Shown here: positions 45,604 through 54,786 of the stretch, one piece after another
Layout: every line of letters begins with the position of its first letter
Numbering within the stretch: position 1 is the first letter of the stretch
Source: Nocardia brasiliensis NBRC 14402
GTDB taxonomy: Bacteria; Actinomycetota; Actinomycetes; Mycobacteriales; Mycobacteriaceae
Assembly: GCF_000308475.2 (NCBI RefSeq)
Contig: NZ_BAFT02000027.1
Coordinates: 186,001-250,000, forward strand
Direction: 5' to 3'
Length of the DNA stretch: 64,000 nucleotides
Position numbers and translations under genes: made by a program
Notes under the pieces: model-generated
Databases searched by the model: none
The model's input: the letters and a program-made list of their open reading frames with translations, nothing else
What the model was told of the DNA's origin: nothing

Positions 45604-46827
45604 TCATGGGGTCGGGGGTTCGAAGCGCAGGGGCAGGGTGAGTGGGCCGGTGGGGCCGAGGGTGGGGCCGGGTCGGCTGGGGGCGGCGAGGACGGGGTGC
45701 GGCAGCCGGCGAGCCAGAATCGGGAGGGCTTCGGCGATCTCGGCGCGGGCCAGTGGTGCGCCGAGGCAATAGTGGATACCGCCGCCGAACATGAGGTGTG
45801 GTGCGGGTCTGGTTGCGGTGATATCGAATTCGGTGGCGCCGAATACGGCGGGATCGGTGTTCGCGGCATTGGTCAGCATGTTGATGAAGCTGCCCGCCGG
45901 AATGGTGAGATCCTCGAATTCGATGGTCTCGTCGGTCATCCGCCAGATCGTGTTGACCGCGGGCGCGACCCGCATGATCTCCTCGACCGCCCGGGGTGCG
46001 ATCGAGGGATCCTCGGCCAGCATCCGCCACTGCTCCGGATAGTCGAGGAAGATCTGCATCGCCAGACCGATCTGCTGACGGGTGGTGTCCTGTCCCGCGA
46101 AGAGCAGCGCACTCGTCATGGCGCGCAATTCGAGCGGTGAAAGACGTTCGCCCGCTTGCTCGGCCGCGATGAGATCGGTCAGCAGATCGTCGGACGGGGT
46201 GGTGCGGCGCTGCTCGATCAGTTCATCGATCGCTTCGTGCAATGTCGCCAGGGCGGTCTCGATCCGGTCGAGCTGTGCGGCCGCGGAAACACTGAACAGC
46301 AAACCGATTTCGCTCGGCAGTCGGCGGAAGTCCTCCCACCGTTCGCGCGGCACACCCAGCAGCTCACACAGAATCCGGGCCGGATAGCGGTCCGCGAAGT
46401 CCGCCATGAACTCGCACTCACCCGCCACGACGATCGGCGCGATGAGTTCCTCGGTGACCGCCCGCATTACCGGTCGCAACCGGTCCACCGCCGTTCGGTT
46501 GAATGCCTTGCTCACCAATTGCCGCAACCGGGTGTGATCGGCGCCTTCGACGCTCGGCAGCACCGAGCCGATCCATTCCACCGCGGGCCCGGCGGTAATT
46601 CCCTGCGCGGCCAGGGATTCCACGCCACCCCAGCGCACGCGGCGGTCCGCGAGCAAGGCCGCGGCCTCGCGATGCCGCAACACCGCGAACCCGATCGGCG
46701 TGCGGGCGTACCAGTTCGCGGCGCGAGCGGCGGCGACCTCCGCCGAATCCGGCCGGAACGCCGGGTCGAGCACATTCAATTCGACGACTCCGCCCGCGGA
46801 GCCCACCTCGTGTCCGGCCATCGACAT
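45604..46827 (-). CDS. Cytochrome P450
   Basis: A 407-residue soluble bacterial P450 with all motifs: oxygen-binding AGQDT in LLFAGQDTTRQQ (about 244-249), ExxR as EEIMR (283-286) and haem Cys354 in FGGGIHYCLGAPLAR. It needs ferredoxin and reductase partners, none of which is next to it. Substrate unknown. ATG 46827 has AAGGGTGA upstream. The LuxR regulator gene starts more than 1 kb further upstream on the same strand and ends 107 bp before it. Confidence 0.95.
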   Translation of the reverse strand: MSMAGHEVGSAGGVVELNVLDPAFRPDSAEVAAARAANWYARTPIGFAVLRHREAAALLADRRVRWGGVESLAAQGITAGPAVEWIGSVLPSVEGADHTRLRQLVSKAFNRTAVDRLRPVMRAVTEELIAPIVVAGECEFMADFADRYPARILCELLGVPRERWEDFRRLPSEIGLLFSVSAAAQLDRIETALATLHEAIDELIEQRRTTPSDDLLTDLIAAEQAGERLSPLELRAMTSALLFAGQDTTRQQIGLAMQIFLDYPEQWRMLAEDPSIAPRAVEEIMRVAPAVNTIWRMTDETIEFEDLTIPAGSFINMLTNAANTDPAVFGATEFDITATRPAPHLMFGGGIHYCLGAPLARAEIAEALPILARRLPHPVLAAPSRPGPTLGPTGPLTLPLRFEPPTP

Positions 46828-46934
46828 CCAAAATCACCCTTCCCACCGGAACGGTCCACCTCCCGGGACCTGGTGCAAAGGACGCTACGGACGGCCGAGT
46901 GCCCGGACTATCGCAGATTTCTCGTATTTCCGAC

Positions 46935-47945
46935 CTAGTCGCGCCCGTACAGCAGGCCGGTGAGCTGGCGTCTGCTGCGGATGCCGGTTTTGGCGAAGAT
47001 CGCGGTGAGATGGGCCTGGACGGTCAGCGGCGAAATGAACAGCCGTTCGGCGATCTCGCCCGTACTGCAGCCCTGGACGACCAGCTCGAGGACTTCCCGT
47101 TCCCGTGCGGTGAGCCCGAAGGCGGCGTAGAGCAGCGGCGCGACGACGCCGGGATGCGCGGCCTGCAAGACCAGCGCGACCTGGGTATCGGTGGCCGAGG
47201 CATGCAACGACACCCACCGCCCGGTGCCCCCGCGCACCCGGGCCGACGCCTCTTGTTCGGTGCGCGCCCGCTCGGCCAGGGCGAGCACCGCGAACGGCAG
47301 TGCGTCGTCGGCCGAACCCAGTTCGGCCAGCCAGGACCGCGCGGGTTGTGAAATCGAAAGGATCTGTCCCGCCGCATCGAGCACCAGCACGCCGGGCCAC
47401 CGCAGCTCGTTGTCGGGCGCCGAGCGAGCGAGCACGCCCGCGGTGCGCAAACCGCGGCCGAGCACGGCGGCGAGATCGTGCGCGAAATCGCGTTCGTCGG
47501 TGGTGAAATCGTGCGGCCGCTCCCGGAACAGCGAGATATTGCCCCAGCAGGCACCATCGATCACCAGCGCGGTGCGCAGCTCGCCGGTCATGTTGTTGGG
47601 GCGCAACAGTTCTCGATAGCGAATGCTGCGGTCCAGCTGTCCGCCGGTCTCTTCGCTCAGCACTCCGCTGTGCCGTTCGCCGAGCGCGAGGGCGACGAAG
47701 GAGTTGTAGTCGTCGGGCAGGTACGCGAACCGAGCCACCTCGGCATCAGGCGGCGGCATATCGAACGATCGATAGCCCGTCTCGACCATGCTGTCCGGGT
47801 CGGTGGTGTGCCAGCAACCGGAGTCGTGCGGCACCGCCGCGGCCAGCAGCACCGCCGCCTCATCGATCAGATCGGTCGTGCTCAGGCCCGCCGCGGCCAG
47901 CCCGAGCATCCGCTCATACGTTCGCTCCCGGAGGCGACTGCTCAC
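46935..47945 (-). CDS. LuxR family transcriptional regulator with N-terminal sensor domain
   Basis: A 336-residue regulator from GTG 47945 (MSSRLRERTYERMLGLAAAG). The C-terminal LuxR helix-turn-helix is complete (LTAREREVLELVVQGCSTGE, AERLFISPLTVQAHLTAIF). The N-terminal 270 residues look like a GAF/PAS-type sensor (GACWGNISLFRERPHDF, GVLVLDAAGQILSISQPA). No receiver domain or ATPase. It may control the adjacent P450 (downstream, same strand) or the methyltransferase gene upstream. The frame is open further upstream to 48197 but that part overlaps the methyltransferase gene. Confidence 0.9.
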   Translation of the reverse strand: MSSRLRERTYERMLGLAAAGLSTTDLIDEAAVLLAAAVPHDSGCWHTTDPDSMVETGYRSFDMPPPDAEVARFAYLPDDYNSFVALALGERHSGVLSEETGGQLDRSIRYRELLRPNNMTGELRTALVIDGACWGNISLFRERPHDFTTDERDFAHDLAAVLGRGLRTAGVLARSAPDNELRWPGVLVLDAAGQILSISQPARSWLAELGSADDALPFAVLALAERARTEQEASARVRGGTGRWVSLHASATDTQVALVLQAAHPGVVAPLLYAAFGLTAREREVLELVVQGCSTGEIAERLFISPLTVQAHLTAIFAKTGIRSRRQLTGLLYGRD

Positions 47946-47992
47946 TTCCCCAGTGTCGCGCGCAACCCACGCGCAGCCAACCCCTTTCTGGG

Positions 47993-48733
47993 TCAGCGGA
48001 TGGCGGCCACCAAGGCGTCGGTGACCGAGCGCCAGATCACGCCCGCTTCGAGGAAGCCCGCTTCGCGCAGTTCGGTGAGATGCCATTCGGCAGGATGCGT
48101 CTCGCCGGTGACGTGGATGCTCAGGATTTCCCGGCTGGCGGCGACGTCGGCGGCGAGCTGCGGGTCGGCGGCCGCGGCCACCCACCAATCCGCCCAATTC
48201 AGCGTGCCGGCCTCGGTGACGCGCTGCTGATGCGCCTGCTGCACCGCCTCATCCAGGGCGTTCAACAGCGGTGTACTCGGGTCGGGCATGTGGTCGGCGT
48301 TGAGGAAGATGCCACCCGGACGGAGCAGTTTGCCGAGGTCACCGTAGAGGCGGACCAGCGGTTCGGCCTTCAGCCAGTGCAGCGCGGTCGCGGTGACGAT
48401 CGCGTCGAACGGTTCGTCGGGCAGCTGCGACATCCAGTCCGGCGACTTGATGTCGGCGGTCACGAAGGTCATCCGGGGGTCGTCAGCGAAGGTGCCGCGG
48501 GCGATCGCGAGCAGGGCCGGATCCCGATCGATGCCGACCGAGGTCGCCTCGGGTAGCCGCGCGAACAGCCGCCTGCTGATCGTCGCGGTGCCGCAGGCCA
48601 GGTCGAGCACCCGCGGCGCCGGTCCGGCCACGGCCTCGACCATGTCGAGCATCACCCGGAACCGCTCCTCGCGGTCGGGCATATAGAACTCCTGCTGCCG
48701 GTCCCAGCTTTCCTGCCACTGATCCCAATCCAT
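47993..48733 (-). CDS. Class I SAM-dependent methyltransferase
   Basis: A 246-residue protein from ATG 48733 (MDWDQWQESWDRQQEFY) with GGAGG close upstream. SAM-binding LDLACGTATISRRLF and GIDRDPALLAIARG, then FDAIVTATALHWL and LLRPGGIFLNADHMPDP. Typical small-molecule methyltransferase; substrate unknown. It lies 47 bp upstream of the LuxR regulator on the same strand and may share its transcript. Confidence 0.9.
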   Translation of the reverse strand: MDWDQWQESWDRQQEFYMPDREERFRVMLDMVEAVAGPAPRVLDLACGTATISRRLFARLPEATSVGIDRDPALLAIARGTFADDPRMTFVTADIKSPDWMSQLPDEPFDAIVTATALHWLKAEPLVRLYGDLGKLLRPGGIFLNADHMPDPSTPLLNALDEAVQQAHQQRVTEAGTLNWADWWVAAAADPQLAADVAASREILSIHVTGETHPAEWHLTELREAGFLEAGVIWRSVTDALVAAIR

Positions 48734-48954
48734 GACGCCTCCGAATGAGTAGGGACTGTCAACGCGTATGCGTTCGGCAATTTCACTGCGCCGGAATATG
48801 CGGAGAATCGCGTCAGGCGATAGGGGCACTGTTTCCGGGAGACGAGCAGCCGAGGGAACGATACCCGCTGGACACCGGGATTTTGATCAGCGACAGCAGC
48901 CGCCGGTTCCGGAAAACAATTGCCGGAATCAGCGCTCGGTCACCTGGGAAACGG

Positions 48955-49404
48955 TCAGGCGGACTCGATGCGGAACACCGCGATCCGCTCGGCCGCTTCG
49001 GCCAGCGCCGCCGGGGTCGCTTCCGCGACCAGCCCGGTCTTCACGAACCATTCGTCCAACCGGGCCGGGCCGTGCGCGACATGGTCATGCAGCAGCGTAC
49101 GACGTTCTGCCACAGGCAATTCCACCATCCGCACCACCGACGAGCGTCGGCCACGGGACAACGTGACGGTCGACGCCGCGCGCACATTGGCCACCCAGGC
49201 GGATTTCCCGTAAGCCTGGAACACGTAGCGCTCGCCGGCGATCGGAAGCACCGACAGCGGGACGGTCCGCAGTTCACCGGTGCGACGGCCGGGGACCGTC
49301 AGGATGTGCATCTCGCTGAACGAGATTCCCAGTTTCTGCAACAGCTTTACCAGCCCGTTGAGTTTGTTGATCCGACGGCGCAACCGCACCGGGTCCTGAG
49401 CCAT
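48955..49404 (-). CDS. Nitroreductase/deazaflavin-dependent oxidoreductase (DUF385, Ddn-like)
   Basis: A 149-residue split-barrel protein with the family core HILTVPGRRTGELRTVPLSV, then GERYVFQAYGKSAWVANVRA and VVRMVELPVAERR. Related mycobacterial enzymes use F420H2 to reduce nitroimidazoles or quinones; F420 binding is inferred. ATG 49404 is chosen because TACTGT lies exactly seven bases before it, the pattern of a leaderless transcript; upstream frame to 49494 is not conserved in style. Confidence 0.88.
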   Translation of the reverse strand: MAQDPVRLRRRINKLNGLVKLLQKLGISFSEMHILTVPGRRTGELRTVPLSVLPIAGERYVFQAYGKSAWVANVRAASTVTLSRGRRSSVVRMVELPVAERRTLLHDHVAHGPARLDEWFVKTGLVAEATPAALAEAAERIAVFRIESA

Positions 49405-49411
49405 GCCGTCC

Positions 49412-49417
49412 ACAGTA
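49412..49417 (-). promoter_or_regulatory. -10 element for a leaderless DUF385 transcript
   Basis: TACTGT on the minus strand, seven bases from ATG 49404. Confidence 0.5.
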
Positions 49418-49493
49418 CTGCCGATGTGCTGCCTTAGGTGGCCAGGACCGGGCGCTGCTGTCACGATGGTGGGCAGTCCGGGGAAGGGGAGCA

Positions 49494-50711
49494 ATGCGAA
49501 TTCTGGTGCTCGGCGGCGCGGGGCAGATGGGACGGGTCACCGCCGCGGTCCTCGCCGGTGACGGCGCGGTCGAGCGTGTGGTGGTGACCGACCTCGACGA
49601 ACGCAATGCACACGCCGTCGCGGATCGCTTGGGGCCCAAGGTATCCGGCATCGGCCTCGACGTGCTGGACGAAACCGCCCTGGCCGCGGCACTGCGGGAC
49701 TGCGATCTGGTGGCCAACTCGGTCGGGCCGTTCTTCCGGTTCGGCGTGCCGATTCTGACCGCGGCGATCGCCGCGGGCCGCGACTACGTCGACATCTGTG
49801 ACGACTGGGAACCGACCCTGCAGATGCTCGATCTGGACGAGACGGCACGGCAGGCGGGGGTCACCGCGCTGGTGGGCATGGGTGCGAGTCCGGGCATCGC
49901 AAACTTGTTGGCGTGCACCGCCGCCCGCGAACTCGACACCGTGGACGACATCATCACCGGGTGGAACATCGCCGGATCCGCGCCGCCGGCGGCCACAGCC
50001 GGGACTCCGAACGCGGCTGTCGCACACGGGATCCACCAGATCACCGGCACGATCCGGGTACTGCGCAACGGCAGGATGGTCGATCGGCCCGCGTTGGAGC
50101 AACGCAGGTTCCACTACCCGGGCATCGGTCCCGCGCGCGGCTGGACCTTCGGTCATCCGGAGGCGGTCACATTGCACCGCGGCCATCCGCACGCGCGGGA
50201 GAACGTCAACCTCGTGATCGGTCAGCGCTGGACCATCGCGTTGCTCTCGGCCCTGCGCTACAGCGTGGATCACCGGCTCCTCTCGGCGAACAGCGCCGCC
50301 CGCATCGTCGAAGCGGTGGAACGCCGCGCCCCCGCGCGCCCGGCGAGTGTGCTGCGCCCGGGTGCGCCGCCGCCGATGTTCGCGGTGCTCAGCGGCACCC
50401 GCGCCGGTGTCCCCGCGACCGCTGCGACCGCGTTGGGGCAGGTCCCCGGCCTGTCGATGGCCGAGATCACGGGCGTCCCGCTGGCCGTCGCCGCGCGTAT
50501 GCTGCCCACTTCGCCCGGGGTGCACACCCCGGAATCCCTGCTCGACCCCGACGCCTTCTTCACCGCACTCGCCCCGCACTGCCTCGGCGCGCCCGCACCG
50601 CACACCATGACGATCACCACGCGCTCCTGGGTCGACGATCACGCCAATGCCGAAAGTCTTTCCGCGGCTTTGCTCACCGCACTCGTGGTGCCGCCGAGGC
50701 CGTCGGCATAG
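49494..50711 (+). CDS. Saccharopine dehydrogenase-like NAD(P)-binding protein
   Basis: A 405-residue protein starting at ATG 49494 with GGGGAAGGGGAG upstream. The Rossmann motif is at the very N-terminus (ILVLGGAGQMGRVTA), followed by VVVTDLDERNA and DYVDICDDWEPTLQML, as in saccharopine dehydrogenase NADP-binding family proteins. The C-terminal half (TFGHPEAVTLHRGHPHARENV) fits the same family. The reaction in vivo is unknown; lysine-pathway partners are absent. Confidence 0.9.
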   Translation: MRILVLGGAGQMGRVTAAVLAGDGAVERVVVTDLDERNAHAVADRLGPKVSGIGLDVLDETALAAALRDCDLVANSVGPFFRFGVPILTAAIAAGRDYVDICDDWEPTLQMLDLDETARQAGVTALVGMGASPGIANLLACTAARELDTVDDIITGWNIAGSAPPAATAGTPNAAVAHGIHQITGTIRVLRNGRMVDRPALEQRRFHYPGIGPARGWTFGHPEAVTLHRGHPHARENVNLVIGQRWTIALLSALRYSVDHRLLSANSAARIVEAVERRAPARPASVLRPGAPPPMFAVLSGTRAGVPATAATALGQVPGLSMAEITGVPLAVAARMLPTSPGVHTPESLLDPDAFFTALAPHCLGAPAPHTMTITTRSWVDDHANAESLSAALLTALVVPPRPSA

Positions 50712-50836
50712 CGGTTCCTGCGGATGCGTGGTGGCGCGTCGCGCAGTACTGTCCAGCGCGGCAGACCCCCGCCGACCGACTCGGAACCCGGTTCTCCTGG
50801 CCTCGGCGCGGCCGCAGTCCAAACGATTGGCGCACC

Positions 50837-51346
50837 ATGACCACCCCACCGCATGTCCCGCAGCACCCACCGGCGGACCGGCCGCCGCGACTACCGACCT
50901 GGCTGTGGGTGCTGCTCATCGTGGTGACGCTCGTGGTCGGCGGCGGCGTGGCCACGGCCGCCGTGGTGGCCACCAAGGACGCGAGCGGCTCCGCCACCGC
51001 CGTGCAGGCGACGTCGCAACCCGCCCGGCCGACGACGGTGCCACCCACCGGAACCCGCACGGGACTGCCCACCGACCCGAAAAGGGTGCGCTACGAGGTC
51101 ATCTCGTCGACCGGAACGGTGCCGCGGCTGCACTACATCGACGACGCGGGTCCGCATTCCGAGACCAAGGTCGCCTCGCCGTGGTCCAAGGAGGTCCTGA
51201 CCTTGCAGAAGGACGTGCTGCTGACGCTCACCGCGCAAGGCGGCAAGGACGCCGACCTGATCTGCCGTATCACCGTCGACGGCACGGTGCGCACCGAGCG
51301 GGCGGCGCAGGCGCCACAGGCCAACGCCATCTGCACGCTCGATTGA
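50837..51346 (+). CDS. MmpS-like membrane-anchored protein
   Basis: A 169-residue protein: Pro-rich cytoplasmic tail, one transmembrane helix (LPTWLWVLLIVVTLVVGGGV), then an extracytoplasmic MmpS-type beta-sandwich (VRYEVISSTGTVPRLHYIDD, VASPWSKEVL, ICRITVDGTV) with Cys in LICRI and AICTLD likely disulfide-bonded. MmpS proteins assist MmpL lipid/siderophore exporters, but no MmpL gene is adjacent. It starts 125 bp after the saccharopine-dehydrogenase gene. The frame before ATG 50837 overlaps that gene and is not coding. Confidence 0.85.
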   Translation: MTTPPHVPQHPPADRPPRLPTWLWVLLIVVTLVVGGGVATAAVVATKDASGSATAVQATSQPARPTTVPPTGTRTGLPTDPKRVRYEVISSTGTVPRLHYIDDAGPHSETKVASPWSKEVLTLQKDVLLTLTAQGGKDADLICRITVDGTVRTERAAQAPQANAICTLD

Positions 51347-51394
51347 CCTGCCACCGGATCGCGCACGCCGGTGCGTGCGCGATTCGATCCGCGG

Positions 51395-52612
51395 CTACGT
51401 CAGGTACACCGGCAAGGTGCGGTGGCCGTTGGAGATGAAACTGCCGACCGGTTCCAGTTCGGCCGGGTCCACGGCGAACCTGAGCTTCGGGAACCGCTCG
51501 AACAACGCGGGCAAGGCGACCGTGGCCTCGAGCCGAGCCAGCGGCGCGCCGATGCAGTGATGCGCGCCGTGCCCGAAGGACAGGTGCTCCTTGTTCACCC
51601 GGTGCACGTCGAAGGTGTCGGCCGTCGCGCCGTGTACCTGCGGGTCGCGGCCCGCGCCCGCGTAGGACGCGAGAATGGCCTCCCCCTTGGGGATTCGGAT
51701 CTCGCCGAGCTCGATGTCCTCGACCGCGTAGCGCAGCGGCAGGTGCGCGACGGGTGCCTCGTACCGCAGCGTCTCCTCCACCAGCTCCGGCCAGGGCACC
51801 CGGCCGGCCAGCACGTCGGCGCGCTGGTCGTCGTGCGTCAGCAGCGCGAAGATCGCCTGATCGAGCAGGTTCACGGTGGTCTCGTGCCCGGCGTTGATCA
51901 CCAGCATCAGGGTGTCCACGAGTTCCTTCTCGACGAGTTGCGAACCGTCCTCGTCGCGGGTGGCGATCAGCACGCTGGTCACGTCGTCGCCGGGCGTGGT
52001 GCGGCGGAACGCGACCAATTCGCTGATCAGACCGTACATTTCGAGGTAGTTGGCCTGGGCCTGCGCGGCGGTGAACGAGGAGTCGAAGAAGCCGTCGACG
52101 CACTTGTGCAGGCCGGGGCCGAGATGTTCGGGCACGCAGATCATCTCGGTGATCACCTGGATCGGTACCGGATACGCGAAACGCGCACGCAGGTCGACCG
52201 ATTCGCCCGGCGGTGTCGCCGCGAGCGCGTCGAGCAGCGTGCTGGTGATCTCCTCGATGCGCGGGCGCAGGGCGGTGCTGCGCCGGTGCGTGAACGCAGG
52301 CGAGACCAGCCGGCGCAGCCGGCGGTGATCGGTGCCGTAGGCGGTGAACATGTTGTCCACCGCCACCCACGGCAACAACGGCCAAGCCTCGGTGATCTCC
52401 CCGTTGATGAACGAAGACCAGTGCCTGCGCGGGTCTTTGGAGACGCGCGGGTCGGCCAGCAGGGTCTTGAGCAGGACGGCATCGGTCACCGACCACGCGG
52501 GCACGCCGCCGGGTAACGCCACCAGGGCTACAGGTCCGCGCGCGCGAATCCTGGCGGATTCGCCCTGGATATCGACACCCGTCGTGTCCAGGACCAGTGG
52601 TTCATGCTCCAT
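51395..52612 (-). CDS. Cytochrome P450, CYP154-like
   Basis: A 405-residue P450 with intact motifs: AGHETT (241-246), ExxR as EETLR (280-283) and haem Cys353 in FGHGAHHCIGAPLAR. The overall wording (SYAGAGRDPQVHGATAD, FDVHRVNKEHLSFG) is that of actinobacterial CYP154 enzymes, which oxidise macrolides, steroids or flavonoids. It lies 10 bp downstream of an ExxR-less P450 on the same strand, so the two are co-transcribed. No ferredoxin gene nearby. Confidence 0.93.
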   Translation of the reverse strand: MEHEPLVLDTTGVDIQGESARIRARGPVALVALPGGVPAWSVTDAVLLKTLLADPRVSKDPRRHWSSFINGEITEAWPLLPWVAVDNMFTAYGTDHRRLRRLVSPAFTHRRSTALRPRIEEITSTLLDALAATPPGESVDLRARFAYPVPIQVITEMICVPEHLGPGLHKCVDGFFDSSFTAAQAQANYLEMYGLISELVAFRRTTPGDDVTSVLIATRDEDGSQLVEKELVDTLMLVINAGHETTVNLLDQAIFALLTHDDQRADVLAGRVPWPELVEETLRYEAPVAHLPLRYAVEDIELGEIRIPKGEAILASYAGAGRDPQVHGATADTFDVHRVNKEHLSFGHGAHHCIGAPLARLEATVALPALFERFPKLRFAVDPAELEPVGSFISNGHRTLPVYLT

Positions 52613-52622
52613 CGGACGCTCC

Positions 52623-53909
52623 TTACATCATGTTCAACGGAGGGGACTTGGGGAAAATGACCGGAAGCGACGCCAGCGCGCGGTGGAAAGGCCCCGGCCG
52701 CCAGCTCAATTCGGCGACGGGGACGGCGAGCTGCATCTCGGGCAGCGCATCCAGCAGCTGATCGATGGCGTCCTGCACCACCAGGTACGCGACGGATTTC
52801 GCAGGGCAGGCATGCGGTCCGGCGCTCCAGGCCAGGTGCGAGCGGTTACCGGTACGGTCACCGCCGCGGATCTCCGGATCGTTGTTGCACCCCGCGAGGC
52901 TGATCAGCACCGGCTGATGCGCGGGCAGCCAGTTGTTGTCGATCAGGATCGGCTGGCGCGGATAGGACGTGCAGAAGTTCGCCATCGGCGGATCGTTGAA
53001 CAGCACCTCGTCCAGCGCGTCCCGAGTGGACAGGCTGCCGCCGAGCACATCGCCGCCGAAGCGATCGTCGGTGACCATCAGCAGCAGCGTGTTGATGATC
53101 AGGTTCTGCTGCGGTTCGATGCCCGCCCCGTAGAAGCTGATCAGCTGCGACAGCATCTCCACATCGTCCAGCCCGGCCGGATGGTGCGCCAGCCGTGAGG
53201 TGACGTCGTCACCGGGTTCGGCCCGGCGCAGCTGGATCAGCTCCATCAGGGCCTCGCTGAGCATCTGCATGCCTTGCGCCGCGTTGACGGTGTCGAAGAG
53301 CGCGGCCATGCCGGTCGCCACCCGCTGACCCAATTCGGCCGAGCAGCCGACCATTTGGTTGAGCACCTCGAACACGAGCGGAAAGGCGTACTGGGTCACC
53401 AGATCCGCGGAGCCCGCCTGGCAGAACGTGTTGATCAGCGGGATCGCGATTCGCTCGACGGTGGAATGCAGTGCGTGCAGGTCGATTCCGTCGATGGCCG
53501 CGGTGTAGGCGTGCCGGTAGCGGGCATGTGCCGCACCGCTGTTGCGCAGCGCGTTCGGGTACCACTCCATCATCGGCTTGACCGGCGAGTCCTCGGGGAT
53601 GTTCTGCTGCCAGGTGCGCGGGTCGGCCGGAAAGTGCTCCGGGTCGTTCAAGATGCGCAGCGCGGCCTGATAGCCGACCACGAGCGTCGCGGGGACGCCC
53701 GGCGCCACCTCGATCGGCACCAAAGAGCCGTAGCGCTCGCGCATCTCGGCGTAGGCGCGGTGCGGGTCGGCCGCGAACTCGGCGGTATGCAGCAGCACCC
53801 GGGGGCCATCGGTGTCGATCGGCGATCCGTGCTGCACCGGGCAGGCGCCCGGCAGTGCGGTGGTGGTGGCTGCGGTGGTCTGCGACGTGGTCAAAACAGT
53901 GAGCTCCAT
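52623..53909 (-). CDS. Cytochrome P450 lacking the ExxR motif, CYP157-like
   Basis: A 428-residue P450 with an abnormal core. The oxygen-binding helix reads FYGAGIEPQQ (Glu for Asp, no Thr), the K-helix reads DEVLFNDPP so ExxR becomes ExxF (Glu301, Phe304), and the haem loop is WSAGPHACPAKS, keeping Cys368 but with Pro for the following Gly. Streptomyces CYP157 proteins are the known group lacking ExxR and often pair with CYP154 in conservon operons. Here the pair stands alone, without the conservon kinase, roadblock or DUF742 genes. It may be a catalytic P450 with altered oxygen activation or a partner subunit. Confidence 0.9.
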   Translation of the reverse strand: MELTVLTTSQTTAATTTALPGACPVQHGSPIDTDGPRVLLHTAEFAADPHRAYAEMRERYGSLVPIEVAPGVPATLVVGYQAALRILNDPEHFPADPRTWQQNIPEDSPVKPMMEWYPNALRNSGAAHARYRHAYTAAIDGIDLHALHSTVERIAIPLINTFCQAGSADLVTQYAFPLVFEVLNQMVGCSAELGQRVATGMAALFDTVNAAQGMQMLSEALMELIQLRRAEPGDDVTSRLAHHPAGLDDVEMLSQLISFYGAGIEPQQNLIINTLLLMVTDDRFGGDVLGGSLSTRDALDEVLFNDPPMANFCTSYPRQPILIDNNWLPAHQPVLISLAGCNNDPEIRGGDRTGNRSHLAWSAGPHACPAKSVAYLVVQDAIDQLLDALPEMQLAVPVAELSWRPGPFHRALASLPVIFPKSPPLNMM

Positions 53910-54117
53910 ACGGTGTAAGGCCGGTCACGCACCTCGGTCCCATGCGGCTGAAAAGATCGGAGGTGTATCAGGTTCCAGCCGACCATAAGTGACTATATGT
54001 GGATGATGCACATCGAGGGACGGAACTCGGTGTGGCGAAGGTGGATTCGCCGTGGTCACCGCACAGTTATTGCCCAGCACCCGATTTCGATCGGGGTAGC
54101 GCTCGGTTCGCCGGCGT

Positions 54118-54702
54118 TCAGTGCCCGGACGCAGTTCCGGGCCATCGCGGGTCACGGCCGGTGACAGCGACGATTCGATCGATCAGGGCGGCATCGTCGG
54201 AGGTGTCCACGGCGGGTCCCCACAGTTGCGGGACCGGAGCTTTCGGCACGAAATCGACCACGTGGTCCAGGCACGCCCGCAAGGTCGCGGTGGGCAACTC
54301 CAGCGGGCGGCCGGTGGCCCTGGCCAGGTCCCAGCCGTGCACCACGAGTTCGGTGAGCACGATCCTGCCCCAAACCTCGTTCGGCAGCGCCACATCCGGG
54401 GACGGTGCCGTTGTGCCCTGCCAGGCTTCGGGTGCGTCCCAGGCCACGGTGAGCGCGTCGACCAGCTCGGCTGTCTCGCGACGGCGCGCGGCATCGAAAA
54501 CGCCCGGGATGCCGGCGGGATCATCCGGACGATCGGAATCCTTGCGCGCCATCGCCGCGAACCCGACCGCAACCTCGCGGATATGCCCGATCAGTTGCGC
54601 GACGGTGTACTCGCTGCACGGGGTGGGCCGGTCCAGTTGCTCGTCCGTGGTGGCGTTCAGGAGTTCGATCACGGTGGCACCGGCCGGTTTCAGGTCGAGC
54701 AC
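54118..54702 (-). CDS. TIGR03086-type metal-binding DinB-like protein
   Basis: A 194-residue protein from GTG 54702 with GGAGGA upstream. It has the four-helix DinB/maleylpyruvate isomerase fold: RPTPCSEYTVAQLIGHIREV supplies the first metal His, and LTELVVHGWDLARATG the HxxxD-like site. Members use mycothiol or act as uncharacterised metalloenzymes. It is 84 bp upstream of the receptor-kinase stop side, same strand, but a separate unit. Confidence 0.88.
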   Translation of the reverse strand: MLDLKPAGATVIELLNATTDEQLDRPTPCSEYTVAQLIGHIREVAVGFAAMARKDSDRPDDPAGIPGVFDAARRRETAELVDALTVAWDAPEAWQGTTAPSPDVALPNEVWGRIVLTELVVHGWDLARATGRPLELPTATLRACLDHVVDFVPKAPVPQLWGPAVDTSDDAALIDRIVAVTGRDPRWPGTASGH

Positions 54703-54786
54703 AGTGGTCCTCCTTCGATTCGACGCGGCAGGTGTCCTTCTTCCGTGCAGACGACTCGGCGCACCGGAACTAATCGGTCGCCGGAG

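Noticed and set aside
53925..54155. 76-codon minus frame upstream of the CYP157-like gene
   Set aside because: No start signal and random composition; region more likely the P450 promoter.
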